A stretch of DNA of 48,638 nt from Pseudomonas entomophila (GTDB taxonomy: Bacteria > Pseudomonadota > Gammaproteobacteria > Pseudomonadales > Pseudomonadaceae), in contig NZ_JAAMQI010000027.1 in the NCBI RefSeq assembly GCF_013523165.1, forward strand, positions 1 to 48,638, written 5' to 3'. How positions within the stretch are numbered: the stretch's first letter is position 1; every line of letters starts with the position of its first letter. The notes under the pieces were generated by a model. That model saw nothing but the letters and a program-made list of their open reading frames with translations, did not search any database and had not been told where the DNA came from. Positions 1 to 8,321 of the stretch are shown here, piece by piece. The translations under genes and the position numbers were made by a program.

Positions 1-58
1 CGTCCAGCACCATTTCAGCAGCTTGAACTTTGTGTTCTTTCGAATAAGAATTGCGCAC
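1..58 (-). CDS. IS3-family transposase OrfA, N-terminal 19 residues only (partial)
   Basis: The minus strand reads a GTG start at 58 followed by residues resembling RNSYSKEHKVQAAEMVLD, the usual beginning of IS3-family OrfA, a small helix-turn-helix protein that binds the IS ends and is fused to OrfB by programmed frameshifting. A strong ribosome site (GGAGG, 8 bases before GTG) supports the start. The gene continues past the left edge, so domain content and integrity cannot be judged. The family assignment rests on a short but characteristic YSKE..VQAAEMV segment. Confidence 0.6.
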   Translation of the reverse strand, partial: MRNSYSKEHKVQAAEMVLD

Positions 59-108
59 TGATTTTGCCTCCAATTGGACGCCATTATAGCGTCCGAAGAA
101 GGTGTCCA
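1..108 (-). mobile_element. Terminal part of an IS3-family insertion sequence, cut by the window edge
   Basis: The minus strand begins a transposase OrfA gene at position 58. Its upstream side ends in a sequence that reads TGGACACCTTCTTCGGACGC on the minus strand (89-108), which has the look of an IS3-family terminal inverted repeat with a terminal TG. A TATAAT box lies just inside, at about 82-87. The other end and any target duplication are outside the window, so the exact terminus at 108 is inferred. Confidence 0.6.
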
Positions 109-125
109 AAATCATTAAGCCAGTT

Positions 126-261
126 CAGGGCCGCTCCTACAGTGACCGCGATCGACTGCAAAGGCCAGGGCAACGTTACGCAGACAGACCAGATCAGCGC
201 TGCGATCCCTGTAGGAGCGGCCCCTGTGCCGCGATCGGGCCCAACGGGCCCGTAAAATCAG
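126..261. repeat. Inverted pair of REP elements (BIME-like)
   Basis: A copy on the minus strand (about 126-142, ending in CCGCTCCTACAG) faces a fuller copy on the plus strand (about 208-261) reading GTAGGAGCGGCCCCTGTGCC and then a GGGCCC-AAC-GGGCCC palindrome. The same unit recurs near 11.9 kb and 17.4-17.7 kb. Such elements are typical of intergenic regions in P. putida relatives. Together with the IS end they fill the gap before the first gene. Confidence 0.8.
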
Positions 262-308
262 CGACGCCCCAATCAGCCTACCAACCCTTCACCCCCAGCA
301 CCCCCGCC

Positions 309-680
309 TCAAACCCCACCAAACCGCCCATCAAGATACGCAATGATGTCCTTGGACTCGTACATCCAGGTCGTCTTGCCCCCCTCGTCGATCCGCAGGC
401 AAGGCACCTTCACCCGCCCACCTCCTTCAAGCAGCGCCTGACGGTGCACGGGGTCGTGCTTGGCATCACGCAGCGCCACCGGCACGTTCAAACGGTGCAG
501 GGCACGCCGCGTCTTCACGCAGAACGGGCAGGCATGGAACTGGTACAGTGACAGCTGACGTGCGGCCTGGTCGACCTGGGCCTGGGCGGCCGGGTCGCGC
601 TTGCGCTTGGCCGGGCGGCTGACCCAGTCGCCGAACACGATCAGTTGGCCGAGTCCGACCCGGAGGGCTTTGACGATCAT
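309..680 (-). CDS. Glutaredoxin/GST N-terminal-domain thioredoxin-fold protein
   Basis: A 123-residue protein. An N-terminal hydrophobic stretch with basic residues (VKALRVGLGQLIVFGDWV) is followed by a glutaredoxin-like fold containing the redox motif CPFC (in HACPFCVKTRRAL), a cis-proline region (VKVPCLRI) and a C-terminal ESKDIIAYL segment as in GST N-terminal domains. This suggests glutathione-dependent thiol-disulfide exchange, possibly membrane-tethered. The ATG at 680 is preceded by AGGAG at 7 bases; an ATG six codons upstream lacks a ribosome site. It is transcribed in the same direction as folE but separated by about 50 bases. The substrate is unknown. Confidence 0.85.
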   Translation of the reverse strand: MIVKALRVGLGQLIVFGDWVSRPAKRKRDPAAQAQVDQAARQLSLYQFHACPFCVKTRRALHRLNVPVALRDAKHDPVHRQALLEGGGRVKVPCLRIDEGGKTTWMYESKDIIAYLDGRFGGV

Positions 681-733
681 CGATGACTCCTGGTGCAAGA
701 GCCAGGCCCGGCAGGCCTGGCATCACGGGCCTG

Positions 734-1279
734 TCACTTGATCAGGCTGAGAAACTCGCTGCGGGTGGCCGCATTGTGACGGAACTCGCCGAGCATGACC
801 GAGGTGATCATCGCCGAATTCTGTTTTTCGACACCGCGCATCATCATGCACATGTGCTTGGCTTCGATGACCACGGCCACGCCAGCAGCGTCGGTGACCT
901 GGGCGATCGCGTCGGCGATCTGCCGGCTGAGGTTTTCCTGGATCTGCAGGCGGCGGGCGTACATGTCGACGATGCGCGCGACCTTCGACAGGCCCAGCAC
1001 CTTGCCCTTGGGCAGGTAGGCCACGTGAGCCTTGCCGATGAACGGCAGCATGTGATGCTCGCACATCGAATACAGCTCAATGTCCCGAACCAGCACCATC
1101 TCGCTGTTGTCCGAGGTGAACAACGCGCCGTTGGTGACTTCTTCCAGAGTTTGCTCATAACCGCGGCAAAGGTACTGCATGGCCTTCGCTGCCCGCTTGG
1201 GCGTGTCGCGCAGGCCCTCGCGGGAGACGTCCTCGCCGATCTGGCTGAGGATCTCGGTGTAGTTCTGTTCCAGGGACAT
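734..1279 (-). CDS. folE: GTP cyclohydrolase I (type IA)
   Basis: This 181-residue enzyme converts GTP to 7,8-dihydroneopterin triphosphate, the first step of folate (and pterin) synthesis, as a cytoplasmic homodecamer. The zinc-binding signature SMCEHHMLPF is present (Cys73, His76), and the second zinc cysteine lies in EAKHMCMMMRG. Length and composition are those of the short bacterial FolE. The ATG at 1279 has AGG about 8 bases upstream. It is followed downstream by the glutaredoxin-like gene and preceded by the Smr gene, all on the minus strand. No oddities are seen. Confidence 0.97.
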   Translation of the reverse strand: MSLEQNYTEILSQIGEDVSREGLRDTPKRAAKAMQYLCRGYEQTLEEVTNGALFTSDNSEMVLVRDIELYSMCEHHMLPFIGKAHVAYLPKGKVLGLSKVARIVDMYARRLQIQENLSRQIADAIAQVTDAAGVAVVIEAKHMCMMMRGVEKQNSAMITSVMLGEFRHNAATRSEFLSLIK

Positions 1280-1348
1280 GGATCTACCTGTGGGAATTTT
1301 TGCAAAGGCGAAGGGTACGGCGGCGCGCGCGACGCTGCAAGCGCGACG

Positions 1349-1909
1349 TCATTCGTCGCGGCCCTCGAGCATGGTGCGCTTGAGCATCACGTAGACCGCC
1401 CCGGTGCCCCCGTGGCGCGCGTTGCACGAGGCGAACCCCAGCACCTGGGGATGCTGGCGCAGCCAGGTGTTGACGTGGCTCTTGATCATCGGGCGCTTGC
1501 CGTCGAGGCGCGCCGCCTTTCCATGGGTCACGCGCACGCAGCGCACTTCGAGTTTGGTCGCCTCGGCAATGAAATCCCACAGCGTTTCGCGCGCCTTCTC
1601 GACCGTCATCCCATGCAGATCCAGGCTGCCCTCGAAGGGGATCTGGCCCAGCTTGAGCTTGCGCAGCTGCGTTTCCTGCACGCCATCGCGGCGCCACATC
1701 AGCTCATCCTCGGCGCCCACGTCGATCACGAACTGATCGGACAACCCGTCGATCACCAGCGGCTGGTCGGTGCGCACGGTGGCGGCCTGACGCAGGCCGG
1801 CCAGTTGCCGACGGTCGGCCTTGGGCTTGCCGACGTCCGCACGGTCGTGACGGATCGGCTTCACGCCCTGCATCTGGCCCCGGAAGAGGGAAAAGTCATC
1901 GTCTTGCAT
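1349..1909 (-). CDS. Smr (small MutS-related) domain protein
   Basis: A 186-residue protein. Its C-terminal half carries the Smr domain, recognisable by LDLHGMTVEKARETLWDFI, the VTHGKA segment and the NTWLRQHPQVLGF...GGTGAVYVML end. Smr domains are nucleic-acid-binding or nicking folds; the stand-alone proteobacterial versions have proposed roles in endonuclease activity or ribosome rescue (family knowledge; role here unknown). The N-terminal half is charged and probably disordered. The ATG at 1909 has GGAG 6 bases upstream; a further in-frame start at 1921 would overlap this ribosome site. Confidence 0.9.
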   Translation of the reverse strand: MQDDDFSLFRGQMQGVKPIRHDRADVGKPKADRRQLAGLRQAATVRTDQPLVIDGLSDQFVIDVGAEDELMWRRDGVQETQLRKLKLGQIPFEGSLDLHGMTVEKARETLWDFIAEATKLEVRCVRVTHGKAARLDGKRPMIKSHVNTWLRQHPQVLGFASCNARHGGTGAVYVMLKRTMLEGRDE

Positions 1910-1958
1910 GCCGGTCTCCACGCCTTGAGGCGGCGTATCTTACTCGACTGTCCGGCGC

Positions 1959-2273
1959 TCAACCGCGCTTTTTCGTCAGGTGAGGCGACAGGCCCAGTTC
2001 GTGACGCCGACGCAGGCGCAGGCGGCTGATGCGCCACCCCCGCACGCCCAGCCATGACAGCAGCAGGCCGGCCACCACCAGCACGCCGGCCAGCGGACGG
2101 TTGGCGTTGAGTTCGGCGAAGGCCTCGTAGTTGCCCAGCAGGCCGGCGACGCCGGCCATGGCCATCAGGATGCCCAGGGTCGCGACCATGGCCGACAGAC
2201 CGGCCGCCAGGCGCGCACCGCGACCGCCAGGGGTACGCGAAGAAAAGGTGTCGAAGCTGTCAGCGCGTTTCAT
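1959..2273 (-). CDS. Small inner-membrane protein, unknown function
   Basis: A 104-residue protein with two clear hydrophobic segments (about residues 25-46 and 60-78) separated by a short polar loop. The C-terminal tail is arginine-rich (SRLRLRRRHELG) and should face the cytoplasm. GGAGGAG lies 6 bases before the ATG. It lies between the Smr and cysteine hydrolase genes on the same strand. No catalytic motif is visible and I do not recognise the family. Confidence 0.7.
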   Translation of the reverse strand: MKRADSFDTFSSRTPGGRGARLAAGLSAMVATLGILMAMAGVAGLLGNYEAFAELNANRPLAGVLVVAGLLLSWLGVRGWRISRLRLRRRHELGLSPHLTKKRG

Positions 2274-2357
2274 GCCGGTCTCCTCCGGGGGTATCCGCTC
2301 ATGAGACTCGCCGAACCGAACCGGCGTTCCGCACGACCGTCAGGCGGTCGTCGCGCG

Positions 2358-2948
2358 TCAGATGAGGCTGTCGGTGGGGGCGACGCAGGCGAAGTTGTCG
2401 GCCATCACCGCCATTTCGCAGCGGTGGATCTGCGCGGCTGGGATGACCTCGTCCTTGAACGCCAGGTCGCGGGTGGTCGAGGCATCCTCGACCAGCGTGC
2501 AGCGGTAGCCGTAGTCCTTGGCACGGCGCACGGTGGTGCTGACGCTCGAGTGGCTCATGAAGCCGCAGACGATGAGGTCCAGGTGCCCCAGGGCCTGGAG
2601 CGTCTCGTGCAGGGAGGTGTTCTTGAAGGCGTTGGGCATGCGCTTTTCGATGACGGTCTCGCCGTCACGTGGCTCGAGCCCCGGGATGAACTCGCCACGG
2701 CTGCCTTGCGGGTCGAACGGGCCGCCGACGGTGCCGAGGTGGCGTACGTGGACGATCGGGCGACCGGCCTTGCGCGCCGCCTCCAGCAGCCGGGCGATGT
2801 TGGCGACCGCCGCGTCCATGCCCGACAGCGCCAGCGGCCCGCTCAAATATTCCTTCTGGGCGTCGATCACGATGAGGCTGGCCTGGTTCAGCCGGGCCGG
2901 CGGGTAGTCGCGGCCGCTCAGGCGGAACATGGTGGTTGGAACGGACAT
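2358..2948 (-). CDS. Cysteine hydrolase of the isochorismatase superfamily
   Basis: A 196-residue enzyme. The catalytic triad of the family can be placed: an Asp in SLIVIDAQKEYL near residue 29, a Lys in TVIEKRMPNAF, and the nucleophilic Cys in HLDLIVCGFMSHSSVSTTVR. Members hydrolyse small amides or enol ethers (nicotinamide, ureidoacrylate, isochorismate); the substrate cannot be read from sequence. The ATG at 2948 has AAGGAG 6 bases upstream. A second member of the superfamily, near 25 kb in this window, is a pseudogene and only distantly similar. Confidence 0.9.
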   Translation of the reverse strand: MSVPTTMFRLSGRDYPPARLNQASLIVIDAQKEYLSGPLALSGMDAAVANIARLLEAARKAGRPIVHVRHLGTVGGPFDPQGSRGEFIPGLEPRDGETVIEKRMPNAFKNTSLHETLQALGHLDLIVCGFMSHSSVSTTVRRAKDYGYRCTLVEDASTTRDLAFKDEVIPAAQIHRCEMAVMADNFACVAPTDSLI

Positions 2949-3126
2949 CGATGGCTCCTTGGCTAGGGCTTTTGTGGCCTATTGTCCTCTGCCGCGACGC
3001 CGTTGGGAATGCTTGACAGCGCAGGCTGCGCGTTTCCTGGCCTGGAGCCGACTCGCCGGCAGTCCGGGGGAACCATTTGCACCTGGCTGCTGTTAGACTT
3101 TCGGACTGTCTGATAAGGAGTTCTTC

Positions 3127-4035
3127 GTGATCACATCCCGCCTGCGCACGCTGCGCGACCACATCCGCTGGGCGGTCAGCCGCTTCCACGAACACGACCT
3201 GTTCTTCGGCCACGGCGCCGACAATGCCTGGGACGAGGCGCGCCTGCTGGTGCTCGGCGCCGTGCACCTGCCCTGGGAGATCGCCGACAGCTACCTGGAC
3301 TGCCAGCTCGAGGACGACGAGCGCGTGCGCCTGCTGCACCTGATCAAGCGGCGCATCGACGAGCGCGTGCCGACCGCGTACCTGCTGGGCGAGGCCTGGT
3401 TCTGCGGCATGTCGTTCCTGGTCGATGAGCGTGTGCTGGTGCCACGCTCACCCATCGGCGAGCTGATCGAGAAGCGCTTCGAACCCTGGCTGGCCCAGGA
3501 CCCGGCGCGCATCCTCGACCTGTGCACCGGTTCCGGCTGCATCGGCATCGTCGCCGCCGACGTGTTCCCCGAGGCCGAAGTGGCGCTGGCCGACCTGTCG
3601 TTCGACGCGCTGGAAGTGGCCAACCGCAACATCGAGCGCCATGGGCTGGAAGGGCGGGTCTACACCGTGCAGGGCGATGGCTTCGGCGGCCTGCCGGGCC
3701 AGCGATTCGACCTGATCCTGTCCAACCCGCCCTATGTCGATGCCGAAGACTTCGCCGACATGCCGGCCGAGTACCACCACGAGCCCGAGCTGGGCCTGGC
3801 CTGCGGGCAGGACGGCCTGGACCTGGTGCGGCGCATGCTGGCCGAGGCCGCCGATCACCTGACCGACAAGGGCTTGCTGATCGTCGAGGTCGGCAACAGC
3901 CAGGTGCACGTGGCCGAGCTGTACCCTGAAGTGGACTTCGCCTGGCTCGACTTCGAGCGCGGCGGGCATGGCGTGTTCATGCTGACCGCCCAGCAGTGCC
4001 GCGACCACCAGGCCCTGTTCCAGTCGCGGATCTGA
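3127..4035 (+). CDS. prmB: Ribosomal protein uL3 glutamine N5-methyltransferase PrmB
   Basis: A 302-residue SAM-dependent methyltransferase of the HemK/PrmC family that methylates a glutamine of ribosomal protein L3. The N-terminal helical domain is followed by the SAM site ILDLCTGSGCIGI (about residues 130-142) and the catalytic NPPY motif in LILSNPPYVDAEDF. The FEPWL, FCGMSFLVDERVLVPRSPIGEL and REVG-type C-terminal segments separate it from PrmC. It starts with GTG at 3127, 6 bases after a near-perfect AAGGAG, which fixes the start. In Pseudomonas it commonly sits upstream of aroC, as here. Confidence 0.95.
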   Translation: MITSRLRTLRDHIRWAVSRFHEHDLFFGHGADNAWDEARLLVLGAVHLPWEIADSYLDCQLEDDERVRLLHLIKRRIDERVPTAYLLGEAWFCGMSFLVDERVLVPRSPIGELIEKRFEPWLAQDPARILDLCTGSGCIGIVAADVFPEAEVALADLSFDALEVANRNIERHGLEGRVYTVQGDGFGGLPGQRFDLILSNPPYVDAEDFADMPAEYHHEPELGLACGQDGLDLVRRMLAEAADHLTDKGLLIVEVGNSQVHVAELYPEVDFAWLDFERGGHGVFMLTAQQCRDHQALFQSRI

Positions 4036-4077
4036 TCCGCATCCCTGCGTCGAGGCTTGCCGCTCACCCGGCAGGCC

Positions 4078-4833
4078 TCAGCGCGACGCCATCCAGATCA
4101 GCAGCCCCGCCTGGAACACCGCGAAGGCCACCAGGCAGGCGATGGTGAAGCGCAGGCTGCTGTCTTCGCGCTGGTAACGGGCAACGCGCTCGTCCCGCTC
4201 GCGCAGCGACGCTTCCTGGGCCTGGAGGTCGGCATCGGCCTGTTGCAGCAGGCCGGCGGCTTCCAGCGTGTCCACGCGCTGGACCCGTTCGGCATTGAAG
4301 CCGCCCTTGAGCTGGGCGACCTCCAGCGCGGCGGTGTGGTCGCGCGTCTGGCCGTCGGCGTCGATCGACGTGAGCCCCAGCCGCCCCAGGACATGGTCCC
4401 GGCGCAGCGTGTTGTCGGGGCGCAAGGCGTCCCTGGGCGGCAGCATGCGACTCTCCACCTGATAGTGCGACCAGCGCCGTTGCAGCCAGGTCACGCCCTG
4501 CGCCAGGAGAAAGCGGCCCAGGCCACGGTCGAGCGGCTGAAGGTCGAGGTCGGCGCCCAGGCGCACGGACTTGCTCTGGTGATCGACCCAGATGTCCAGG
4601 CGGTTCTGGGTCTTGTGCACGCGCTGGCCGGGCAGGCGGATTTCCAGGCGCAGCAGGCTGAAGGCCAGGTCATGGCGCTCGGCATGCCCGACTTCGACGA
4701 AGCGCAGCGGCCGGATGCCGTCGTGGCTGGTCGGCAGAGGGGCCAGGCGCAGCAGTTGGAAGTGCTCGGCATGCACGTCGGCCCAGGGCAGGGCGGCAGG
4801 CTCCGGTGAAGGGGGCGTTTCGGTGTCGGTCAT
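4078..4833 (-). CDS. Hypothetical protein with C-terminal transmembrane anchor
   Basis: A 251-residue protein. It is mostly soluble, rich in Leu, Arg and charged residues, with a predicted coiled-coil stretch around residues 190-220 (ADADLQAQEASLRERDERV). It ends with a single hydrophobic segment near the C-terminus, indicating a tail-anchored inner-membrane protein with its bulk in the cytoplasm. The ATG has GAGGA 7 bases upstream. It lies between prmB (convergent) and the alpha/beta hydrolase (same strand). I do not recognise a family. Confidence 0.75.
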   Translation of the reverse strand: MTDTETPPSPEPAALPWADVHAEHFQLLRLAPLPTSHDGIRPLRFVEVGHAERHDLAFSLLRLEIRLPGQRVHKTQNRLDIWVDHQSKSVRLGADLDLQPLDRGLGRFLLAQGVTWLQRRWSHYQVESRMLPPRDALRPDNTLRRDHVLGRLGLTSIDADGQTRDHTAALEVAQLKGGFNAERVQRVDTLEAAGLLQQADADLQAQEASLRERDERVARYQREDSSLRFTIACLVAFAVFQAGLLIWMASR

Positions 4834-4929
4834 CCGTTGATCCTCGGGCTCAGGCGGGGTGGCGGCCGAACGCCTCTGATCGGCCCACCCATCCTCCTGC
4901 TATCGGCACGCGGGGCAAAACCTGAACGC

Positions 4930-5892
4930 TTACTGCCCCACCACCTGGCGAATGAACGCCACCACACGCTCGCCCAGCTCCCGCGCCAACGGCAGCTCGG
5001 GGTTGTTGTAGCTCTCGCGCTGCTGGCTCATGTCCCGCGGGCTGATGCGCAGCATGTGGTTCATGCCGTCGATCAGCACCAGTTCGGCGTCGGGCCGCGC
5101 GGCCTTCAGGCGTTCGGCGTCCTCCACGTCGACCTGCACATCGTTGCGGCCCTGGATGATCAACGCCGGTACCGTCAGCTGGGCGAAGGCCTGTGCCGGG
5201 TTCTGCCGGAACAGGCTGATCAGGTAGGGCTGCACGCTCGGGCGAAACACCTGGCGTAGCGGCGCGGGCACGTCCAGGCTGGTCTGGCCGGCCTGCAGGC
5301 GGTCGAGCAAGGCATTGCCCTTGGCCAGCTGACGCGGCGACAGCCGTTGGGCCAATTGCTCGCGCAGCACGTCCGCGACCGGCCGACCGCTGCCGGCCAG
5401 GGTGATCACCGCGCTGGCGCCGGCCGGCTCGGCCGCCAGGCTGGCGATCAGCGCCCCTTCGCTGTGGCCGATCAGGATCAGCGGGCCGAACCGCGGGTCG
5501 GCCTTGAGCGTCTGCCCCCAGGCCACCACGTCCTGCACGTAGCGCTCGACGCTCAGGTCACGCTCGTCCGGCGTGGCCGGCTGGCTGGCCGCCACGCCGC
5601 GCTTGTCGTAGCGCACGCTGGCGATGTGCGCGTTGGCCAGCAGCAGGGCCAGGCGCTTGAGGTTGTCGACCCGGCCGCCCGCCGGGTTGTTGCCGTTGCG
5701 GTCGGTCGGCCCGGAGCCGGCGATGATCAGGGCCACCGGGGGTGGCGAGTCGCTTTCGGGCAGCAGCAGGCTACCGTGCAGCACACCTTGGCCGGTGTCC
5801 AGACTGATCGGGCGTTGCAGGACGGTGGGGGAGGCGGCCTGAACCAGGCCAGCGAAGCACAACAGGAACACGGCGACCATGCGCGACTTCAT
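4930..5892 (-). CDS. Secreted or periplasmic alpha/beta hydrolase
   Basis: A 320-residue protein with a signal peptide (basic start, hydrophobic VAVFLLCFAGLVQA, cleavage likely after QA). The alpha/beta hydrolase fold shows an oxyanion-loop segment IAGSGPTDRNGNN, the nucleophile elbow in LIGHSEGALI, an acid in LIIQGRNDVQVD and the catalytic His in DGMNHML. The likely reaction is hydrolysis of an ester or amide of unknown substrate. The ATG at 5892 is chosen because it begins a proper signal peptide; a second ATG four codons on is also possible. The open frame extends far upstream opposite aroC, but that part has no homology and is an artefact of high GC. Confidence 0.88.
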   Translation of the reverse strand: MKSRMVAVFLLCFAGLVQAASPTVLQRPISLDTGQGVLHGSLLLPESDSPPPVALIIAGSGPTDRNGNNPAGGRVDNLKRLALLLANAHIASVRYDKRGVAASQPATPDERDLSVERYVQDVVAWGQTLKADPRFGPLILIGHSEGALIASLAAEPAGASAVITLAGSGRPVADVLREQLAQRLSPRQLAKGNALLDRLQAGQTSLDVPAPLRQVFRPSVQPYLISLFRQNPAQAFAQLTVPALIIQGRNDVQVDVEDAERLKAARPDAELVLIDGMNHMLRISPRDMSQQRESYNNPELPLARELGERVVAFIRQVVGQ

Positions 5893-6051
5893 CGAACTAC
5901 CAACGCGGCCAGGCCGCTTCCAGAGAGAGGTGGGATGGCGCTTGGACCGGGCGCTGCGGCACAAGGTTCGTTCGCCAGGGATGAACTCGCCGGTGGGCCT
6001 GCGTATACTGGCGGCCTTGTTCAAACCAGGCTGATTCGCGGAGCGTCCTGC

Positions 6052-7137
6052 ATGTCCGGCAATACCTTTGGCAAGCTGTTCACTGTCACCACCGCTGGCG
6101 AAAGCCATGGTCCGGCGTTGGTCGCCATTGTCGACGGCTGCCCACCGGGCCTGGAGATCACCCTGGCCGACCTGCAGCACGACCTGGACCGCCGCAAGCC
6201 CGGCACCAGCCGCCACACCACCCAGCGCCAGGAGGCCGACGAGGTCGAAATCCTGTCCGGGGTGTTCGAAGGCCGTACCACCGGCTGCTCGATCGGCCTG
6301 CTGATCCGCAACACCGACCAGAAGTCCAAGGACTACTCGGCCATCAAGGACCTGTTCCGCCCGGCCCACGCCGACTACACCTACCACCACAAGTACGGCA
6401 CCCGCGACTACCGCGGCGGCGGTCGCAGCTCGGCGCGCGAGACCGCCATGCGCGTGGCGGCCGGGGCCATCGCCAAGAAGTTTCTCGCCACCCAGGGCAT
6501 CCAGGTGCGCGGCTACATGAGCCAGCTCGGGCCGATCGAGATCCCGTTCAAGACCTGGGACAGCGTCGAGCAGAACGCCTTCTTCTGCCCGGACCCGGAC
6601 AAGGTCGCCGAACTCGAGACCTACATGGACCAGCTGCGCCGGGACCAGGACTCGGTCGGCGCCAAGATCACCGTGGTCGCCGAAGGCGTGATGCCCGGCC
6701 TGGGCGAGCCGATCTTCGACCGCCTGGACGCCGAGCTGGCCCATGCGCTGATGAGCATCAACGCGGTCAAGGGCGTGGAGATCGGCGCAGGCTTCGCCAG
6801 CGTCGCCCAGCGCGGCACCGAGCACCGCGACGAACTGACCCCGGACGGCTTCCTGAGCAACAACGCCGGTGGCATCCTCGGCGGGATCTCTTCGGGTCAG
6901 CCGATCGTCGCGCACCTGGCGCTCAAGCCCACGTCGAGCATCACTGTGCCAGGCCGCTCGATCGACACCGAGGGCAACCCGGTGGACATGATCACCAAGG
7001 GCCGTCACGACCCGTGCGTGGGCATCCGCGCCACGCCGATCGCCGAGGCGATGATGGCCATCGTGCTGATGGACCACGTGCTGCGCCACCGTGGGCAGAA
7101 CGCCGACGTGCAGGTGACGACGCCGGTGCTGCGCTGA
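6052..7137 (+). CDS. aroC: Chorismate synthase
   Basis: A 361-residue enzyme that makes chorismate from EPSP in the shikimate pathway and needs reduced FMN. Family signatures are all present: the N-terminal FTVTTAGESHGPALVAIVDG, the central RGGGRSSARETAMRVAAGA, and the C-terminal DPCVGIRATPIAEAMMAIVL with catalytic residues. The start at 6052 (MSGNTFGKLF) matches the usual AroC N-terminus; the frame is open further upstream but without homology. The MFS gene follows 29 bases later, so co-transcription is likely. Confidence 0.97.
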   Translation: MSGNTFGKLFTVTTAGESHGPALVAIVDGCPPGLEITLADLQHDLDRRKPGTSRHTTQRQEADEVEILSGVFEGRTTGCSIGLLIRNTDQKSKDYSAIKDLFRPAHADYTYHHKYGTRDYRGGGRSSARETAMRVAAGAIAKKFLATQGIQVRGYMSQLGPIEIPFKTWDSVEQNAFFCPDPDKVAELETYMDQLRRDQDSVGAKITVVAEGVMPGLGEPIFDRLDAELAHALMSINAVKGVEIGAGFASVAQRGTEHRDELTPDGFLSNNAGGILGGISSGQPIVAHLALKPTSSITVPGRSIDTEGNPVDMITKGRHDPCVGIRATPIAEAMMAIVLMDHVLRHRGQNADVQVTTPVLR

Positions 7138-7166
7138 TGCACGACCGGCGCGTGGTGCACTGAGCC

Positions 7167-8321
7167 ATGGCGCCGCTGCCCTACTGGCGCCTGTCCAGTT
7201 TCTACCTGTTCTATTTCGCCCTGCTCGGCGCCACGGCGCCGTTCCTGGCGCTGTACTTCGATCACCTGGGCTTCGCGCCGGCGCGCATCGGCGAGCTGGT
7301 CGCCATCCCCATGCTGATGCGCTGCGTCGCACCGAACCTGTGGGGCTGGCTGGGTGACCGCAGTGGCCGGCGCCTGCTGATCGTGCGGCTGGGCGCGCTC
7401 TCGACCCTGGCCAGCTTCGCGCTGATCTTCTTCGGCGCCAGTTATGCCTGGCTGGCGCTGGTCATGGCCCTGCATGCCTTCTTCTGGCATGCCGTGCTGC
7501 CGCAGTTCGAGGTCATCACCCTGGCGCACCTGCAGGGGCAGACCGGCCGCTACAGCCAGGTGCGCCTGTGGGGTTCGATCGGTTTCATCCTGGCGGTGAT
7601 CGGCCTGGGCGGGCTGTTCGAGCGTTTCAGCCTCGACGTCTACCCGGTCGCGGTGGTGCTCATCATGGCCGGCATCGTCGTCGCCAGCCTCTGGGTACCC
7701 AACGCGCAGCCACCTGAACCGACCGAGCGGCAACCGGCGGGCGGGTTTCTCGCCCAACTGGCCGCGCCGGGCGTGCTGGCCTTTTACGCGTGCGTGGCGC
7801 TGATGCAGCTCAGCCACGGGCCGTACTACACCTTCCTCACCTTGCACCTGGAACACCTGGGCTACACGCGGGGCGCCATCGGCCTGCTGTGGGCACTGGG
7901 CGTGGTGGCCGAAGTGCTGATGTTCCTGCTCATGGCGCGGGTGTTCCAGCGGTTTTCGGTGCAGCAAGTGCTGTGCGCCAGTTTTCTGCTGGCGGCGCTG
8001 CGTTGGCTGCTGTTGGGTGAGCTGGCGCAGGTGCCCGCCGTGTTGCTGTTCGCCCAGCTGCTGCACGCGGCCACCTTCGGCTGCTTCCACGCCGCGGCGA
8101 TCGCCTTCGTGCAGGGCAGCTTCGGCGCGCGCCAGCAAGGCCAGGGCCAGGCCCTGTACGCTGCGCTGGCCGGGACCGGCGGTGCCCTGGGCGCGCTGTA
8201 TTCCGGTTACAGCTGGGCCCGGCTCGGGCCTGGCATGACGTTCGGGTTGGCCAGTGGCGCGGCGCTGCTGGCCGGCTTCATCATGATCGTTCGATTGAAA
8301 CGAAGCAGGAGCAATGCATGA
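7167..8321 (+). CDS. MFS transporter (HcaT/YcaD-like, MFS_1-like family)
   Basis: A 384-residue membrane protein with about 12 hydrophobic segments. The N-terminal LSSFYLFYFALLGATAPFLALYFDHLGF and the loop GWLGDRSGRR are typical of the 3-phenylpropionate transporter (HcaT)-like subgroup of major facilitators, which are proton-coupled uptake systems. The substrate is not known. It follows aroC by 29 bases, and its TGA overlaps the ATG of the next gene by four bases (ATGA), implying translational coupling with the acireductone-dioxygenase-like protein. Confidence 0.9.
   Translation: MAPLPYWRLSSFYLFYFALLGATAPFLALYFDHLGFAPARIGELVAIPMLMRCVAPNLWGWLGDRSGRRLLIVRLGALSTLASFALIFFGASYAWLALVMALHAFFWHAVLPQFEVITLAHLQGQTGRYSQVRLWGSIGFILAVIGLGGLFERFSLDVYPVAVVLIMAGIVVASLWVPNAQPPEPTERQPAGGFLAQLAAPGVLAFYACVALMQLSHGPYYTFLTLHLEHLGYTRGAIGLLWALGVVAEVLMFLLMARVFQRFSVQQVLCASFLLAALRWLLLGELAQVPAVLLFAQLLHAATFGCFHAAAIAFVQGSFGARQQGQGQALYAALAGTGGALGALYSGYSWARLGPGMTFGLASGAALLAGFIMIVRLKRSRSNA

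Noticed and set aside
4930..7332. An 800-codon open frame on the minus strand
   Set aside because: Only the part from 5892 to 4930 has homology and a signal peptide. The rest is antisense to aroC and stays open because of high GC.
7005..8138. A 377-codon minus-strand frame opposite the MFS gene
   Set aside because: No homology and a low-complexity Gln/His-rich product; the plus strand has a clear transporter.
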